Shown: in pieces, positions 17,209 through 27,435 of the stretch | Numbering within the stretch: the stretch's first letter is position 1 | Layout of the letters: every line of letters begins with the position of its first letter | DNA from: JBBREP01 sp963716525 | Lineage (GTDB): Bacteria; Actinomycetota; Acidimicrobiia; IMCC26256; PALSA-610 | Direction of reading: 5' to 3' | NCBI GenBank assembly: GCA_963716525.1 | Contig: OY970315.1 | Location: forward strand, 2,232,001 to 2,296,000 | DNA: 64,000 bases | Notes under the pieces: model-generated | The model's input: the letters and a program-made list of their open reading frames with translations, nothing else | Databases searched by the model: none | What the model was told of the DNA's origin: nothing | Position numbers and translations under genes: made by a program

Positions 17209-19838
17209 CGCGCGCCAGCACCGCGACGGGAAACCCGGCCAGGAGCTCGTCGACGCCGGCGCGGCCGGACCCGGTGGAAGCGCCGGTGAGCACGTCGGTC
17301 CAGTGACCGCGCGGCAACGTGACGCCGGTGCCGTCCCAGTCGCCGCAGCCGTGCCGCGGCACGACCACGGCGAGCCCGCGACACGTGAAGGCCACGGCGT
17401 CGTCGGCACGCGGCCCCTGCAGCGGCAGCCCCTCGTATTCGGCGCGACCAGCCGCGTCGACGTCGGTGGAGCGCCGGTGCGCGAGCAGTCGCGCCGTCAT
17501 CCACAGCTTCGGGGCGCCGGTATCGGTGTCGCGCAGCACATGACCGGCGCCGGCACCGCGGCACGTGTCGAGCACGTGCCGCCGTTCGTCGAAGTCGACG
17601 GGGCGCCGGTTGTCGGGATCGACGAGGCTGAGATCCCACAGCTCACCGCCCTGGTACACGTCAGGCACGCCGGGGCAGGTGAGCAGGAGCACCGTCTGCG
17701 CGAGCGAGTTCCGGCGGCCCCTGGCAACCACCCGGTGCTCGGTGAGGAACCGCTCCATGGCGGTGACGAACCACGCGTCGGCGAGCACCGCCCGTGCGAA
17801 TCTCTCGATGGTCTCGTCGTACGCGGGGACCGGCTCGGTCCAGGACGTGTGCACCTTCGCTTCCTTGACCGCCTTGCCGAGGAACGATGCGACGCGGTCT
17901 GCGTCGATCGGCCAGGCGCCCACGAGCGTCTGGTAGAGGAGGTACTCGGTGTTGCGGTCGGGCACGCCGCCGCGCCAATGGCGCTCGTTGTGCTCGCCCC
18001 AGCGTTCGATTGCGGCGGACCACGCGTCGGTGATCTCGGACAACACGTTGATGCGGGCGCGCACGTCGGCGCTGCGCTTCGTGTCGTGCGTGGAAAGCGT
18101 GAGCATCGCATCGGGCCATGCGCCCGCGGCCGCGAGGGTGTCGGCGTGGAACGCGTCGAGGCTGCGGCCGAACACGCCCGGGCTCCCGCCCACCTCGTTG
18201 AGCGAGATCAACCGGTGGTAGCGGTAGAACGCGGTGTCCTCGACGCCCTTGGCCATCACGGGTGCGGTGAGTTGCTGGAGGCGCAGCGCGAACTCCCGCT
18301 CCGCCGTCCCTGCATCAGCCCCCACCGCGAGCTCGCCCATGAAGTCGACGAGCTCTATGTCGATGTCGGGCCGGCGCGCGCGGACGCTCGCCACCGCACG
18401 CGCGACCGCGGCGCGCGTGCGCTCGCCGGAGGAGCCGTCGGCCTCGGCGTAGGTGCGGTACACGTCGAAGGCCGCAACGAGCTCGTGCAACGCGTCGCGC
18501 AACGTCCGTCGCGTGTGGTCGCGGTGGCGGCGGTGCTGGTCGGTGACCGTCGCGAGCAGCGTGGTGACCCGTTCGGTCTCGGGCGCGAGTTCGTCTCGCA
18601 TCACCTGCAACCTGGCCGCGTGGGCCACGTCGTCCCACGCGCCGGTCTCGCCGGTGAAGCGCTCGTAGCAGCCCGTCATCACCTGCTCGTTCTCGGTGGC
18701 CACGAACAGGTTGTTGACCTGGTGCAGGAAGTCGTAGCCGGTCGTGCCGTCGACGCTCCAGGCGGGCAACGTCTCACCGGGCTCCAGGATCTTCTCGACC
18801 ACGATGTAGGCGCCGCCACTTCGTTCGCGTAGCTGCTCCACGTAGCGGCGCGGCTCGCGGAGACCGTCGACATGGTCCACCCGCAGGCCGGTGACGGTGC
18901 CGTCGGCGACGAGTTCGAGGATCAGCCGGTGCGTGGTGTCGAACACGTCGATGTCCTCGACACGCACGCCGACCAGCGTGTCGATGTTGAAGAAGCGGCG
19001 ATAGTCGAGCTCCTCGTTCGCGGTGCGCCAGTACGCCAAGCGGTAGTTCTGGCGCAGGAGCAGCGCGTCGAAGCGGTCGGCGTCGGCAACGACGGCCGCG
19101 AGCTCCCGGTCGACGGCCGCGGCCACCTCGGCGTTGCGCTCGCAGAGATCGCGCAACGCTGATTCCAGTGCGAGCTTGCGGTCGTGCCGACGGATCACCG
19201 AGGCGTGGTCGACGAGGCGGGCGGGCGGTAGCGCACCGAACTCGGTGGCGAGATCGCCGAGCTCGACCGAGCCGCAGCGCCGCGCCGCCGCGCCCAGCAT
19301 GTCGTCGAGCGTGCGCGGCGACACCGGCACGGTGTGCTCGTGATAACGCACGACGAATGCGCCGCCGTCGCGCTCGAGCGTGATCTCGCCGGCCTCGAGC
19401 ACGCGGCCGTACTGGTCGCCGAGCACGGGCACGAGCACGCGGTATGAGGAACGGTCGTCGGGGCCGGTCCAGTCGATGTCGAAGAAATGCGCGAAGCGGC
19501 TCGCGGGCCCGTTTTGGAGCACGTCCCACCACCAGCGGTTACGCGAATCGACGGCCATGTGGTTCGGCACGATGTCGAGCACCTGGCCGAGCCCGGCCGC
19601 ACGCAACGCCGCGGTCATTGCCGCGTGCCGCGCCGGCGCCGCCCAGGTCGTCGCTGAGCGTCGTGGGATCGACGACGTCGTAGCCGTGCTTGCTTCCCGG
19701 AACGGCCTGGAAGTACGGCGAGCAGTAGAGGTGCGACACGCCGAGCTCCGCGAGGTACGGCACGATCGCGGCGGCGTCGGCAAACCCGAAGCCTCCCTGG
19801 AGTTGAACGCGATATGTCGCGCGGGGCGCTCGGCTCAC
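17201..19838 (-). CDS. treY: malto-oligosyltrehalose synthase, frameshifted near its start
   Basis: Turns the reducing-end alpha-1,4 bond of maltodextrins into the alpha,alpha-1,1 bond of trehalose. Corrected length 878 residues, the usual large size. Start is GTG 19838, overlapping the upstream stop (GTGA), with 'ATYRVQLQGGFGFADAAAIV' as the conserved opening. Active site: Asp in 'VTGLRVDHVDGLREP', Glu in 'YIVVEKILEPGE', Asp in 'LSTHDTKRSADVRAR'. The insert and C-terminal parts keep 'VMAKGVEDTAFYRYHRLISL' and 'CPGVPDVYQGGELWDLSLVD'. One extra base near 19625-19650 separates the first 65 codons from the rest. Together with treZ it forms the TreYZ route from storage glucan to trehalose. Confidence 0.92.
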
Positions 19839-20233
19839 CGTTGGTTCGGCTCGGATGTGGCGCCGTTGTCCACGACGACCACGGAATCGTCGCTGCCGTA
19901 GCCGTTGGACACGTAGTCGTCGGCAGCCCAGTCGTTCGCCCAGCGGGAGTCGTCGAGCAGGTACCGGAACCGGTAGGACGCGCCGGCGGGCAGCTCCACG
20001 GTCACCTCGTGCCCACCGCCGTCCGTGGCCGCCATCGGCACTGGTGACCACTCGGTGAAATCGCCGAGAAGCGCCGCCGACGCGGCGCCGACGTCGCCGG
20101 GAACGCGAAAGGTGACGGCAACCGTGCCGACTCGATCCGAAGGATGCTTCTCAAGAGGCACAGGATCCTCGCTGGCATTGACGACCGGACTCGGCCGCCT
20201 GGGACGATGATGGGTTTGCCCTACGGCACACAT
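19835..20233 (-). CDS. stand-alone CBM48 (isoamylase N-terminal domain) protein
   Basis: First gene of the minus-strand glucan operon, about 132 residues from ATG 20233. The start is uncertain: the first 25 residues look non-conserved. Residues 45-115 form one early-set/CBM48 glycogen-binding domain: 'VTFRVPGDVGAASAALLGDF', 'EWSPVPMAA', 'VTVELPAGASYRFRYLLDDS', 'WANDWAADDYVSNGYGSDDS'. There is no catalytic domain. Such proteins bind alpha-glucan and may target or regulate the enzymes encoded with them, as CBM48 units do in AMPK beta subunits; that function is inference. Its stop overlaps the treY GTG. Confidence 0.75.
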   Translation of the reverse strand: MCAVGQTHHRPRRPSPVVNASEDPVPLEKHPSDRVGTVAVTFRVPGDVGAASAALLGDFTEWSPVPMAATDGGGHEVTVELPAGASYRFRYLLDDSRWANDWAADDYVSNGYGSDDSVVVVDNGATSEPNQR

Positions 20234-20327
20234 CCTCACACTCGGCGCGCACGAGCGCACAGGAGAGGGCCGCGGATTATGACGTCAGGATGTCGGGCAT
20301 GCTGAGTTGGCCATGGAGGTAACGGCG
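20234..20327. promoter_or_regulatory. shared divergent promoter region of the two glucan/trehalose operons
   Basis: These 94 bp are all that separates the CBM48-treY-treZ-malQ-glgX operon (minus) from glgE-treS-mak-glgB (plus). The only clear element is the glgE ribosome site, GGAGG at 20315-20319, eight bases before ATG 20328. I find no convincing -35/-10 pair for either direction and no obvious operator palindrome. Confidence 0.5.
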
Positions 20328-22139
20328 ATGATGCAGCCGCGCCCGCACGCGCCCCGGGTGCGGATCGTCGCCGCGGAACCGTGCGTCGACTGCGGCCGTT
20401 ACCCGGCCAAGCGGGTGGCGGGCGAACTGGTGGAGGTCGCGGCCATCGTGGTTGCCGACGGGCACGAGCAGATCCGCGCCGAGCTGCGGTTTCGGTGCGC
20501 AGGGGCACGCAGGTGGGGCACCGTGCCCATGACGCCGTCGGAGCACGACACCGACCGGTACGTCGGCTCGTTCCGTGCGACCGAGCCCGGTGTGTGGGAG
20601 TTCGGGGTGTCGGCGTGGATCGACGCCGCGGCCACCTGGCGCGACGAGCTGCGCCGCAAGGTCGACGCGGGCCAGCACGACCTGACGGCCGAGCTGGCCG
20701 AGGGCTCGCTGCTGCTCGGGACCGAGCTCGCCGATGTGGCGGCGGCGCTCGCGACGACGGCGAGCGTCGAGGTGTCGCGCGCTGCGCTCACGCGGCCGCT
20801 CCGCGTTGCCGTCGAGCCGGAGATCGCGGCGTTCGGTGCTTGGTACGAGCTCTTCCCGCGGTCGTTTAGCGGCTTCGACGGCGTGGCGAAGGTGCTGCCG
20901 TACGTGGTCGATCTCGGCTTCGACGTCGTGTACCTGCCCCCGATTCACCCGATCGGGCGCACGAACCGCAAGGGCCGCAACGGCGCGTTGACCGCGTCGA
21001 GCGGCGACCCGGGCAGCCCGTGGGCGATCGGCGCGGCCGAGGGTGGCCACGACGCCGTCCATCCGGACCTCGGTACGCTCGACGACTTCGACCGGCTGGT
21101 CGCCCGCGCCCGCGAGCTCGGCATCGAAATCGCCCTCGACTTCGCGTTGCAGGCCTCGCCCGACCATCCGTGGCTCAGCGAGCATCCGGAATGGTTCGCG
21201 TGGCGACCGGACGGCACGATCAAGTACGCCGAGAACCCGCCGAAGCGGTACCAGGACATCGTCAACTTCCGCTTCGACGGGCCCGATGCGGAGGCGCTCT
21301 GGCAGGCATTGCTCGGCGTAGTGCGGCACTGGGTCGCGCACGGCGTGCGCATCTTTCGCGTCGACAACCCGCACACCAAGCCGTTCGCGTTCTGGGAGTG
21401 GCTCATCGGCGCCGTGCACGCCGACTCGCCCGATGTGGTGTTCCTCGCCGAGGCGTTCACGCGCCCGGCAGTGATGAACACACTCGCCAAGCTCGGGTTC
21501 AGCCAGTCGTACACCTACTTCACCTGGCGCAACACACGCGCCGAGCTCACCGAATATCTCGACCAGCTCGCCGGGCAGGCCGACTGGTTCCGGCCGAACT
21601 TCTTCGTGAACACGCCCGACATCCTCCACGAGTACCTGCAGCACGGAGGTCGGCCAGCGTTCGAGGCGCGCGCGGTGCTCGCGTCGACGCTCTCGCCGTC
21701 ATGGGGCATGTACTCGGGCTTCGAACGCGGCGAGAACACGCCGCTGCGGGCCGGGAGCGAGGAATACCTCGAGTCCGAGAAGTACGAGATCCGCGAGGGA
21801 GCGGTCGGTGGTGAGCTCAGCTCGCTCATCCGGCGGCTCAACGAGATCCGCCGTTCGCGGCCCGCGTTCCGCCGGCTCGACAACGTCACCTTCGTCGACA
21901 CCGCGAATGATCAGATCGTGGGGTACGTGAAGGGAAGGGGCCACGATGCCATCGTGGTGTGCGTGAACATTGATCCCGGGTCCGATGCCGTCGGGCTGGT
22001 CACACTGCCCGACACCCTCGACCTCCCGCCGGGATTCACGGCTACGGACCTGCTCACCGGCGCCGACTACGGCTGGCAGGTGGGCGGGAACTATGTGCAG
22101 CTCGGTCCGGGTGGCGCGCACGTGCTGGAAGTGCGATGA
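20328..22139 (+). CDS. glgE: maltosyltransferase: alpha-1,4-glucan:maltose-1-phosphate maltosyltransferase
   Basis: Extends alpha-1,4 glucan with maltosyl units from maltose-1-phosphate (GH13_3). 603 residues, slightly short for the family (650-700). The N-terminal beta domain covers about 1-95 ('IRAELRFRCAGARRWGTVPM'), a helical insertion about 110-160, then the barrel with 'AWYELFPRSFSGFDGVAKVL', 'VYLPPIHPIGRTNRKGRNG', nucleophile Asp in 'IFRVDNPHTKPFAFW', Glu in 'FLAEAFTRPAVM', and Asp in 'FVNTPDILHEYL'. ATG 20328 is chosen because GGAGG lies at 20315-20319; an upstream in-frame ATG (20313) would bury that site. The stop overlaps the treS ATG. Confidence 0.93.
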   Translation: MMQPRPHAPRVRIVAAEPCVDCGRYPAKRVAGELVEVAAIVVADGHEQIRAELRFRCAGARRWGTVPMTPSEHDTDRYVGSFRATEPGVWEFGVSAWIDAAATWRDELRRKVDAGQHDLTAELAEGSLLLGTELADVAAALATTASVEVSRAALTRPLRVAVEPEIAAFGAWYELFPRSFSGFDGVAKVLPYVVDLGFDVVYLPPIHPIGRTNRKGRNGALTASSGDPGSPWAIGAAEGGHDAVHPDLGTLDDFDRLVARARELGIEIALDFALQASPDHPWLSEHPEWFAWRPDGTIKYAENPPKRYQDIVNFRFDGPDAEALWQALLGVVRHWVAHGVRIFRVDNPHTKPFAFWEWLIGAVHADSPDVVFLAEAFTRPAVMNTLAKLGFSQSYTYFTWRNTRAELTEYLDQLAGQADWFRPNFFVNTPDILHEYLQHGGRPAFEARAVLASTLSPSWGMYSGFERGENTPLRAGSEEYLESEKYEIREGAVGGELSSLIRRLNEIRRSRPAFRRLDNVTFVDTANDQIVGYVKGRGHDAIVVCVNIDPGSDAVGLVTLPDTLDLPPGFTATDLLTGADYGWQVGGNYVQLGPGGAHVLEVR

Positions 22140-23872
22140 CGACCGGCGAGCTGATCGTAGGCAAGCGCGGTCTCGCCGACCTGCGCCGGCACCTCGCGAC
22201 GCCCGAGAGCACGGCCGACCCCACCAGGTGGTTCGAGTCCGACCCCAGTTGGTTCCAGAGCGCCGTGTTCTATGAGATCCACGTCCGCGCGTTCGCGGAC
22301 GGCAACGACGACGGCATCGGCGACTTCATCGGCCTCACCGAACGGCTCGACTACCTGCAGTGGCTCGGCGTCGATTGCATCTGGCTCCTGCCGTTCTACG
22401 CATCACCATTGCGTGACGGTGGGTACGACATCTCCGACTATTACGCCGTCCACCCCAGCTATGGCACCACCGACCACTTCGTCGCGTTCGTCGAGGCCGC
22501 GCACCATCGCGGCATCCGTGTGATCGCCGACCTCGTCATGAACCACACGTCGATCGACCACCAGTGGTTCCAGGAGGCGCGGTCGTCGGAGTTCTCGCGC
22601 CGGCGCGACTGGTACGTGTGGTCCGACACGCCCGATCGGTACGGGGACGCGCGCGTCATCTTCGTCGACAGCGAGGCATCGAACTGGACGTGGGACCCCG
22701 TCGCGGGCCAGTACTACTGGCACCGGTTCTTCGCACATCAGCCCGATCTCAACTTCGACAACCCCGATGTGTGCGACGCGATGATCGACGCGATGCGCTA
22801 CTGGCTCGACTTCGGGCTCGACGGCTTCCGGCTCGACGCGGTGCCGTACCTGTTCGAACGGGAGGGTACGAACTGCGAGAACCTCCCCGAGACGCACGCG
22901 TTCCTGAAGCGGGTGCGGAAGGTGGTCGACGCGAACTACACCGATCGGGTGCTGCTCGCCGAGGCGAACCAGTGGCCGGCCGACGTGGTCCAGTACTTCG
23001 GCGCGAGCGACGAGTGCCACATGGCGTTCCACTTCCCGGTGATGCCCCGGCTGTTCATGTCGATGCGCCGCGAGGAGGCCCGCCCGATCGTTGAGGTGCT
23101 CGAGCAAACGCCGTTGATCCCGGAGAACACGCAGTGGGGGCTGTTCCTCCGCAACCACGACGAGCTCACACTGGAGATGGTCACCGACGACGAGCGCGAC
23201 TACATGTACGAGGAGTACGCCAACGACCCCTTGATGCGCTTGAACCTCGGCATCCGGCGCCGGCTCGCGCCGCTTCTCGAGAACGGTCGCGACGACATCC
23301 AGCTGGCAACCGCAATCCTGTTCTCGTTGCCGGGGAGCCCGATCATGTACTACGGCGACGAGATCGGGATGGGCGACAACATCTATCTCGGCGACCGGGA
23401 CGGCGTGCGAACGCCCATGCAGTGGACCGGCGACCGCAACGGCGGCTTCTCGCGCGCCGATTTCGCCCGGCTCTACCTGCCGCCGCTGATGGACCCGGTG
23501 TACGGCTTCCAGGCTGTCAATGTCGAGGCTCAGCTGCGTACCTCGACGTCGTTGTTACGGTGGGTGCACCGGTTCATCGCGCTGCGCAAGCAACATCCGG
23601 TGCTCGGATCGGGAAGCTTCGAGGCGCTGCAACCGGCGAACGGGCGTATCTTCGCCCATATCCGACAACTCGATGACGAAACAGTGCTCTGCGTGCACAA
23701 CATGGCTCGATCGGCGCAGGCTGTCGAACTCGACCTGTCGCGCTTCGAGGGCCTGGTGCCCGAGGAGATGTTCGGGCGCACCCGGTTCCCTCGCATCGGC
23801 GCGCTGCCGTACCTGCTCACGCTGGCGGGCCGCGGGTTCTTCTGGTTCAGCCTGCGGAGAGATGATGAGTGA
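22136..23872 (+). CDS. treS: trehalose synthase (maltose alpha-D-glucosyltransferase)
   Basis: Interconverts trehalose and maltose (GH13_16); supplies maltose to the maltokinase downstream. 578 residues without a fused maltokinase domain. Motifs: 'VFYEIHVRAFADGNDDGIGD', 'RVIADLVMNHTSIDHQWFQE', nucleophile in 'DGFRLDAVPYLFEREGTNCE', Glu in 'RVLLAEANQWPADV', Asp in 'LFLRNHDELTLEMV', and the family mark 'MYYGDEIGMGDNIYLGDRDG'. Starts at ATG 22136 inside the glgE stop (ATGA) and ends a few bases into mak, so the operon is translationally coupled. Confidence 0.95.
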   Translation: MTTGELIVGKRGLADLRRHLATPESTADPTRWFESDPSWFQSAVFYEIHVRAFADGNDDGIGDFIGLTERLDYLQWLGVDCIWLLPFYASPLRDGGYDISDYYAVHPSYGTTDHFVAFVEAAHHRGIRVIADLVMNHTSIDHQWFQEARSSEFSRRRDWYVWSDTPDRYGDARVIFVDSEASNWTWDPVAGQYYWHRFFAHQPDLNFDNPDVCDAMIDAMRYWLDFGLDGFRLDAVPYLFEREGTNCENLPETHAFLKRVRKVVDANYTDRVLLAEANQWPADVVQYFGASDECHMAFHFPVMPRLFMSMRREEARPIVEVLEQTPLIPENTQWGLFLRNHDELTLEMVTDDERDYMYEEYANDPLMRLNLGIRRRLAPLLENGRDDIQLATAILFSLPGSPIMYYGDEIGMGDNIYLGDRDGVRTPMQWTGDRNGGFSRADFARLYLPPLMDPVYGFQAVNVEAQLRTSTSLLRWVHRFIALRKQHPVLGSGSFEALQPANGRIFAHIRQLDDETVLCVHNMARSAQAVELDLSRFEGLVPEEMFGRTRFPRIGALPYLLTLAGRGFFWFSLRRDDE

Positions 23873-25206
23873 CGACGTCGCAGTCCTCGGTATGCACGGC
23901 GACCTCGACGAGGCGCTCACCTCGGCGTATCTCCGCGAGCAGCGCTGGTTCGGCGCGCAGACACGCGAGGTGAGCGGTGTGACGGTCGTCGATTCCGTGC
24001 CTGTCGAGGCCGACCTGAAGATCGCGCTCGTCGACGTGCACTTCAGCGGCGGTGCACGCGCCCTCTACCAGTTGCTGGTCGCGGAAGACGCCGGCGAGGT
24101 CAGCGACGCGACGCCGCGGCCGGAGATGTCGCGGCGCGTGCTCGAGCTCGTCGCCGGCGGTGGTTCGAGCGAGGGGCGTGACGGTCGGCTCACGTTCAAG
24201 GCGATCCGATCGATCGAAGGCGTCGAGTCGTTCGCGGTCCGGCCGCTCGGTGCCGACCAGTCGAACACGTCGATCGTGGTCGGCAACCTCCTGCTCAAGA
24301 CGTACCGGCGGGTCGTTGCTGGCGTAAACCCCGAGCTCGACATGCTGCTGTTCTTCGCCGAGCACGGGTTCGACCATGTGCCGAGCCTCGTCGGCTGGTA
24401 CAGCTATGCGGGCGGGCATGTCGACGCGACGCTGGGCATCGTGCAGTTCTTCGTGCCCGACGCAGTCGACGGCTGGAAGCTCGGTCTCGACGAGGTCGCC
24501 GAGGCGCCCGGCGCGTTCACCGCGCGCCTTCACCGGCTCGGCGAGGTGGTGGGTCTGATGCATTCGGTGCTCGCGTCCGACGCTGCCGATCCGGCGTTCT
24601 CGCCCGAGGAGCCCACGCCCGAGAGCAGCGGCCTGGTCACTGCGCGCATCGACGAGGAGATCGACGCGATCTTCGACGAGTTCTCGTCGCCGCGAGGAGC
24701 TTGTCCCCCTCACCGGAAGGCGCGACGACGCGCACTCGATGATCGGCGCGCTCGCCGGCGGTTTCACGCCCGGTCGGATGATCCGCACCCACGGCGATCT
24801 GCACCTCGGTCAGACACTCTGGGCCGCTCACGACTGGATGATCATCGATTTCGAGGGCGAGCCGGCACGGCCGGCCAGCGCGCGGCGGCAGAAGAGCTTC
24901 CCGTTGCGCGATGTGGCAGGCATGTTGCGGTCGATCTCGTACCTCGCGGCGACCCTCGAGCGCGCGGGGAGACCACTGCCCGCGACCTGGGAGTCGGAGG
25001 CGCGTGGGCAGCTGCTCGAGGGCTACCGATCGAGTGCGCCGTCGGCGGTGCTGCCGCAGACGGTCGAGGCCCAGGACCGGCAGCTCGGGATGTTCGAGCT
25101 CGAGAAGGCGTTCTACGAGCTGCGTTACGAGCTCGACAACCGTCCCGAGTTCGTCGCGATCCCGGTGCAGAGCATCCTCTCCCTGCTCGAACGGCAGGTG
25201 ACGTGA
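23865..25206 (+). CDS. mak: maltokinase, frameshifted
   Basis: Phosphorylates maltose with ATP to maltose-1-phosphate, the GlgE substrate. Corrected length 446 residues, typical for actinobacterial Mak (formerly Pep2). N-lobe: 'YLREQRWFGAQTREVSGVTV' and 'VRPLGADQSNTSIVVGNLLL', where the Lys in 'LLKTYRR' follows. C-lobe: catalytic loop 'THGDLHLGQTLW' and Mg-binding 'IIDFEGEPARP' (in place of DFG). One extra base between about 24690 and 24740 separates the lobes. Start ATG 23865 with GGAG at 23856; ATG 23862 immediately before it is possible. The stop overlaps the glgB start (GTGA). Confidence 0.9.
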
Positions 25207-27433
25207 CCGCGCGCCGCTCTGGCTCGGCATCGAACCGGCTGGATTCGCCGGCGCGCGGCGGCGCGACCGCGGCGTCGCCCCTCGCCGAGCAGGTCGATCG
25301 CCTGCTTTCGCGCACGCACCACGACCCGCACTCCTTCCTCGGTGCGCACGCCCAAGGCGACCACGTGGTGGTGCGCGCGTTCCGGCCCGGTCGCGACGCA
25401 CCGACCGTCGTCGTGGACGACGGCGAGATCGAGATGCGCGCCATCGACGAGCGTGGTTTGTACCAGGCGGTGATCGAGGGCCGGAAGATGCCGCTCGACT
25501 ACATGCTGCGCGACGCCGGCTTCAGCGAATCGGGCCCTGACCCCTACTCGTTCCTGCCGTCGATCGGTGAGCTCGACCTGCACCTTGTGGGCGAAGGCCG
25601 GCACTGGCGCCTCGGCGAGGTGCTCGGTGCACACGTGCGCACGATGCGCGCCACCGGCGGCACCGGGTTCGTGGTGTGGGCGCCGGCGGCGCGCGGCGTG
25701 GCGCTCGTCGGCGACTTCAACGGCTGGGACGACCGCACGTTGCCGATGCGCACACTCGGCAGCTCCGGCCTGTGGGAGTTGTTCGTGCCGTTCGCGCACG
25801 CCGGCGACCGCTACAAGTTCGCCGTCCACGGTGACGACGGCAGCTTGCGGCTCCATGCCGACCCGGTGGCGACGCGCACCGAGGCCCCGCCGCACAACGC
25901 GTCGGTGATCTTCGAGAGCACCTACGAGTGGAGCGACGGCGCCTGGATCGCGGCGCGCGAGACCGCCGACGGCACCGCACCGCAACCCACGTCGGTCTAC
26001 GAGCTGCACGCGGGGTCGTGGCGGCAGGGTCTCGACTGGCGCTCGCTCGCCCAGCAGGTGGCCGACCACGTGTGCGACCTCGGGTTCACGCACGTCGAGC
26101 TCATGCCGGTGATGGAGCACCCCTTCTCGGGGTCGTGGGGCTACCAGGTCACGGGCTTCTTCGCCCCGACGGCTCGCTTCGGTTCGCCCGACGACTTCCG
26201 TGCCTTCGTGGACGAGCTGCACTGCCGAGGCGTCGGCGTGATCCTTGATTGGGTGCCCGCGCATTTCCCGCGCGACGACTGGGCGCTCGCCCGGTTCGAC
26301 GGTACTGCGCTGTACGAGCACGACGACCCACGTCGCGGTGCCCATCCCGACTGGGGCACGCTCATCTTCAACTTCGGCCGCACCGAGGTGCGCAATTTCC
26401 TGATCGCGAGCACGCTCGCGTGGGTGCGCGACTACCACGTGGACGCGCTGCGGGTCGATGCCGTGGCTTCCATGCTGTACCTCGACTATTCGCGGCGTGA
26501 AGGCGAGTGGATCCCGAACCGTTACGGCGGCCGCGAAGACCTCGAAGCCGTCGATTTCGTCCGTGAGCTGAACGAAGTGCTCCGCGCGAAGCGCCCGGCA
26601 CGTACGACGATCGCGGAGGAGTCGACCGCATGGGCGGGCGTGTCGCGCCCCGTCGCCGACGGCGGTCTCGGCTTCCGTTACAAGTGGAACATGGGGTGGA
26701 TGCACGACACGCTCGACTACTTCTCACGGGAGCCGATCTACCGTCGCTTCCATCACAACCAGCTCACGTTCTCGATGGTGTACGCGTACAGCGAGCGTTA
26801 CGTGCTGCCGCTGTCGCACGACGAGGTCGTACACGGCAAGCGATCGTTGCTCGGGCGGATGCCCGGCGATCGCTGGCAACAGCTCGCGAACCTGCGCACG
26901 CTGTATGCGTACATGTGGGCGCACCCAGGCAGGAAGCTGCTGTTCATGGGCGGCGAGCTCGCGCAGGAGCGCGAATGGGACCACGAATCCTCGGTCGACT
27001 GGTGGTTGCGCGGCATTCCGGCACACGCCGGCATGGAGTCGCTCGTGCGCGACCTCAACGGTCTGTACCGGAGCGAGCCGGCGCTGTGGTCCGACGACGA
27101 TCCCGCGGCGTTCCGCTGGCTCGAAGCCGACGATGCCGACCACAACGTGTTCGCGTTCGTACGGTTCGACGCCCGCGCGACGGCGGTGCCCGTCCGCTCG
27201 TGTGCGTTGCCAACCTGTCACCGCTACCGCGGCACGACTACCTGTTGCGGATGCCGTCAGGGGGAGTGTGGGACGAGCTGCTCGACACCGACTCCGCGTT
27301 CTACGGCGGCTCCGATGTGGGCAACGGCGGCTCGGTGACCGCCGACGCGGGCCCATACCACGGCTTCGACCACTCGGTGCGTCTCACGCTCCCGCCCCTC
27401 GGCGTGCTCTGGCTCGGCGCTCGCAGCCGCTGA
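25203..27433 (+). CDS. glgB: 1,4-alpha-glucan branching enzyme, frameshifted near its end
   Basis: Introduces alpha-1,6 branches into the GlgE-made glucan. Corrected length 743 residues. N-terminal domains about 30-220 ('DPHSFLGAHAQGDHVVVRAF'; CBM48 'GTGFVVWAPAARGVALVGDF'), then the GH13_9 barrel: 'MPVMEHPFSGSWGYQVTGFF', nucleophile in 'YHVDALRVDAVASMLYLDY', Glu in 'TTIAEESTAWAGVSRP', Asp in 'LPLSHDEVVHGKRSLLGRMP'. Near 27170-27195 one base is missing, so the last 80 residues ('PLVCVANLSPLPRHDYLLRM') continue in another frame to 27433. GTG 25203 overlaps the mak stop. Last gene of the plus operon; the neighbour at 27436 is convergent. Confidence 0.92.
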
Positions 27434-27435
27434 CG

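Noticed and set aside
13867..17409. A 1180-codon open frame on the minus strand that looks like a TreZ-MalQ fusion
   Set aside because: It arises because the slips near 15012 and 15540 keep the frame open across the 8-bp overlap. Each family has its own start (17208 and 15453) and stop, and corrected lengths are normal for separate enzymes.
20234..20327. A shared operator for the two glucan operons
   Set aside because: No inverted repeat longer than a few bases and no clear -10/-35 pair could be found, so regulation by a specific factor is not claimed.
23520..27338. A 1272-codon open frame spanning treS end, maltokinase and GlgB, suggesting a Mak-GlgB fusion
   Set aside because: The frame passes from the first half of mak into glgB only because mak lost its true frame near 24700. 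GTG 25203 overlapping the mak stop marks the real glgB start.
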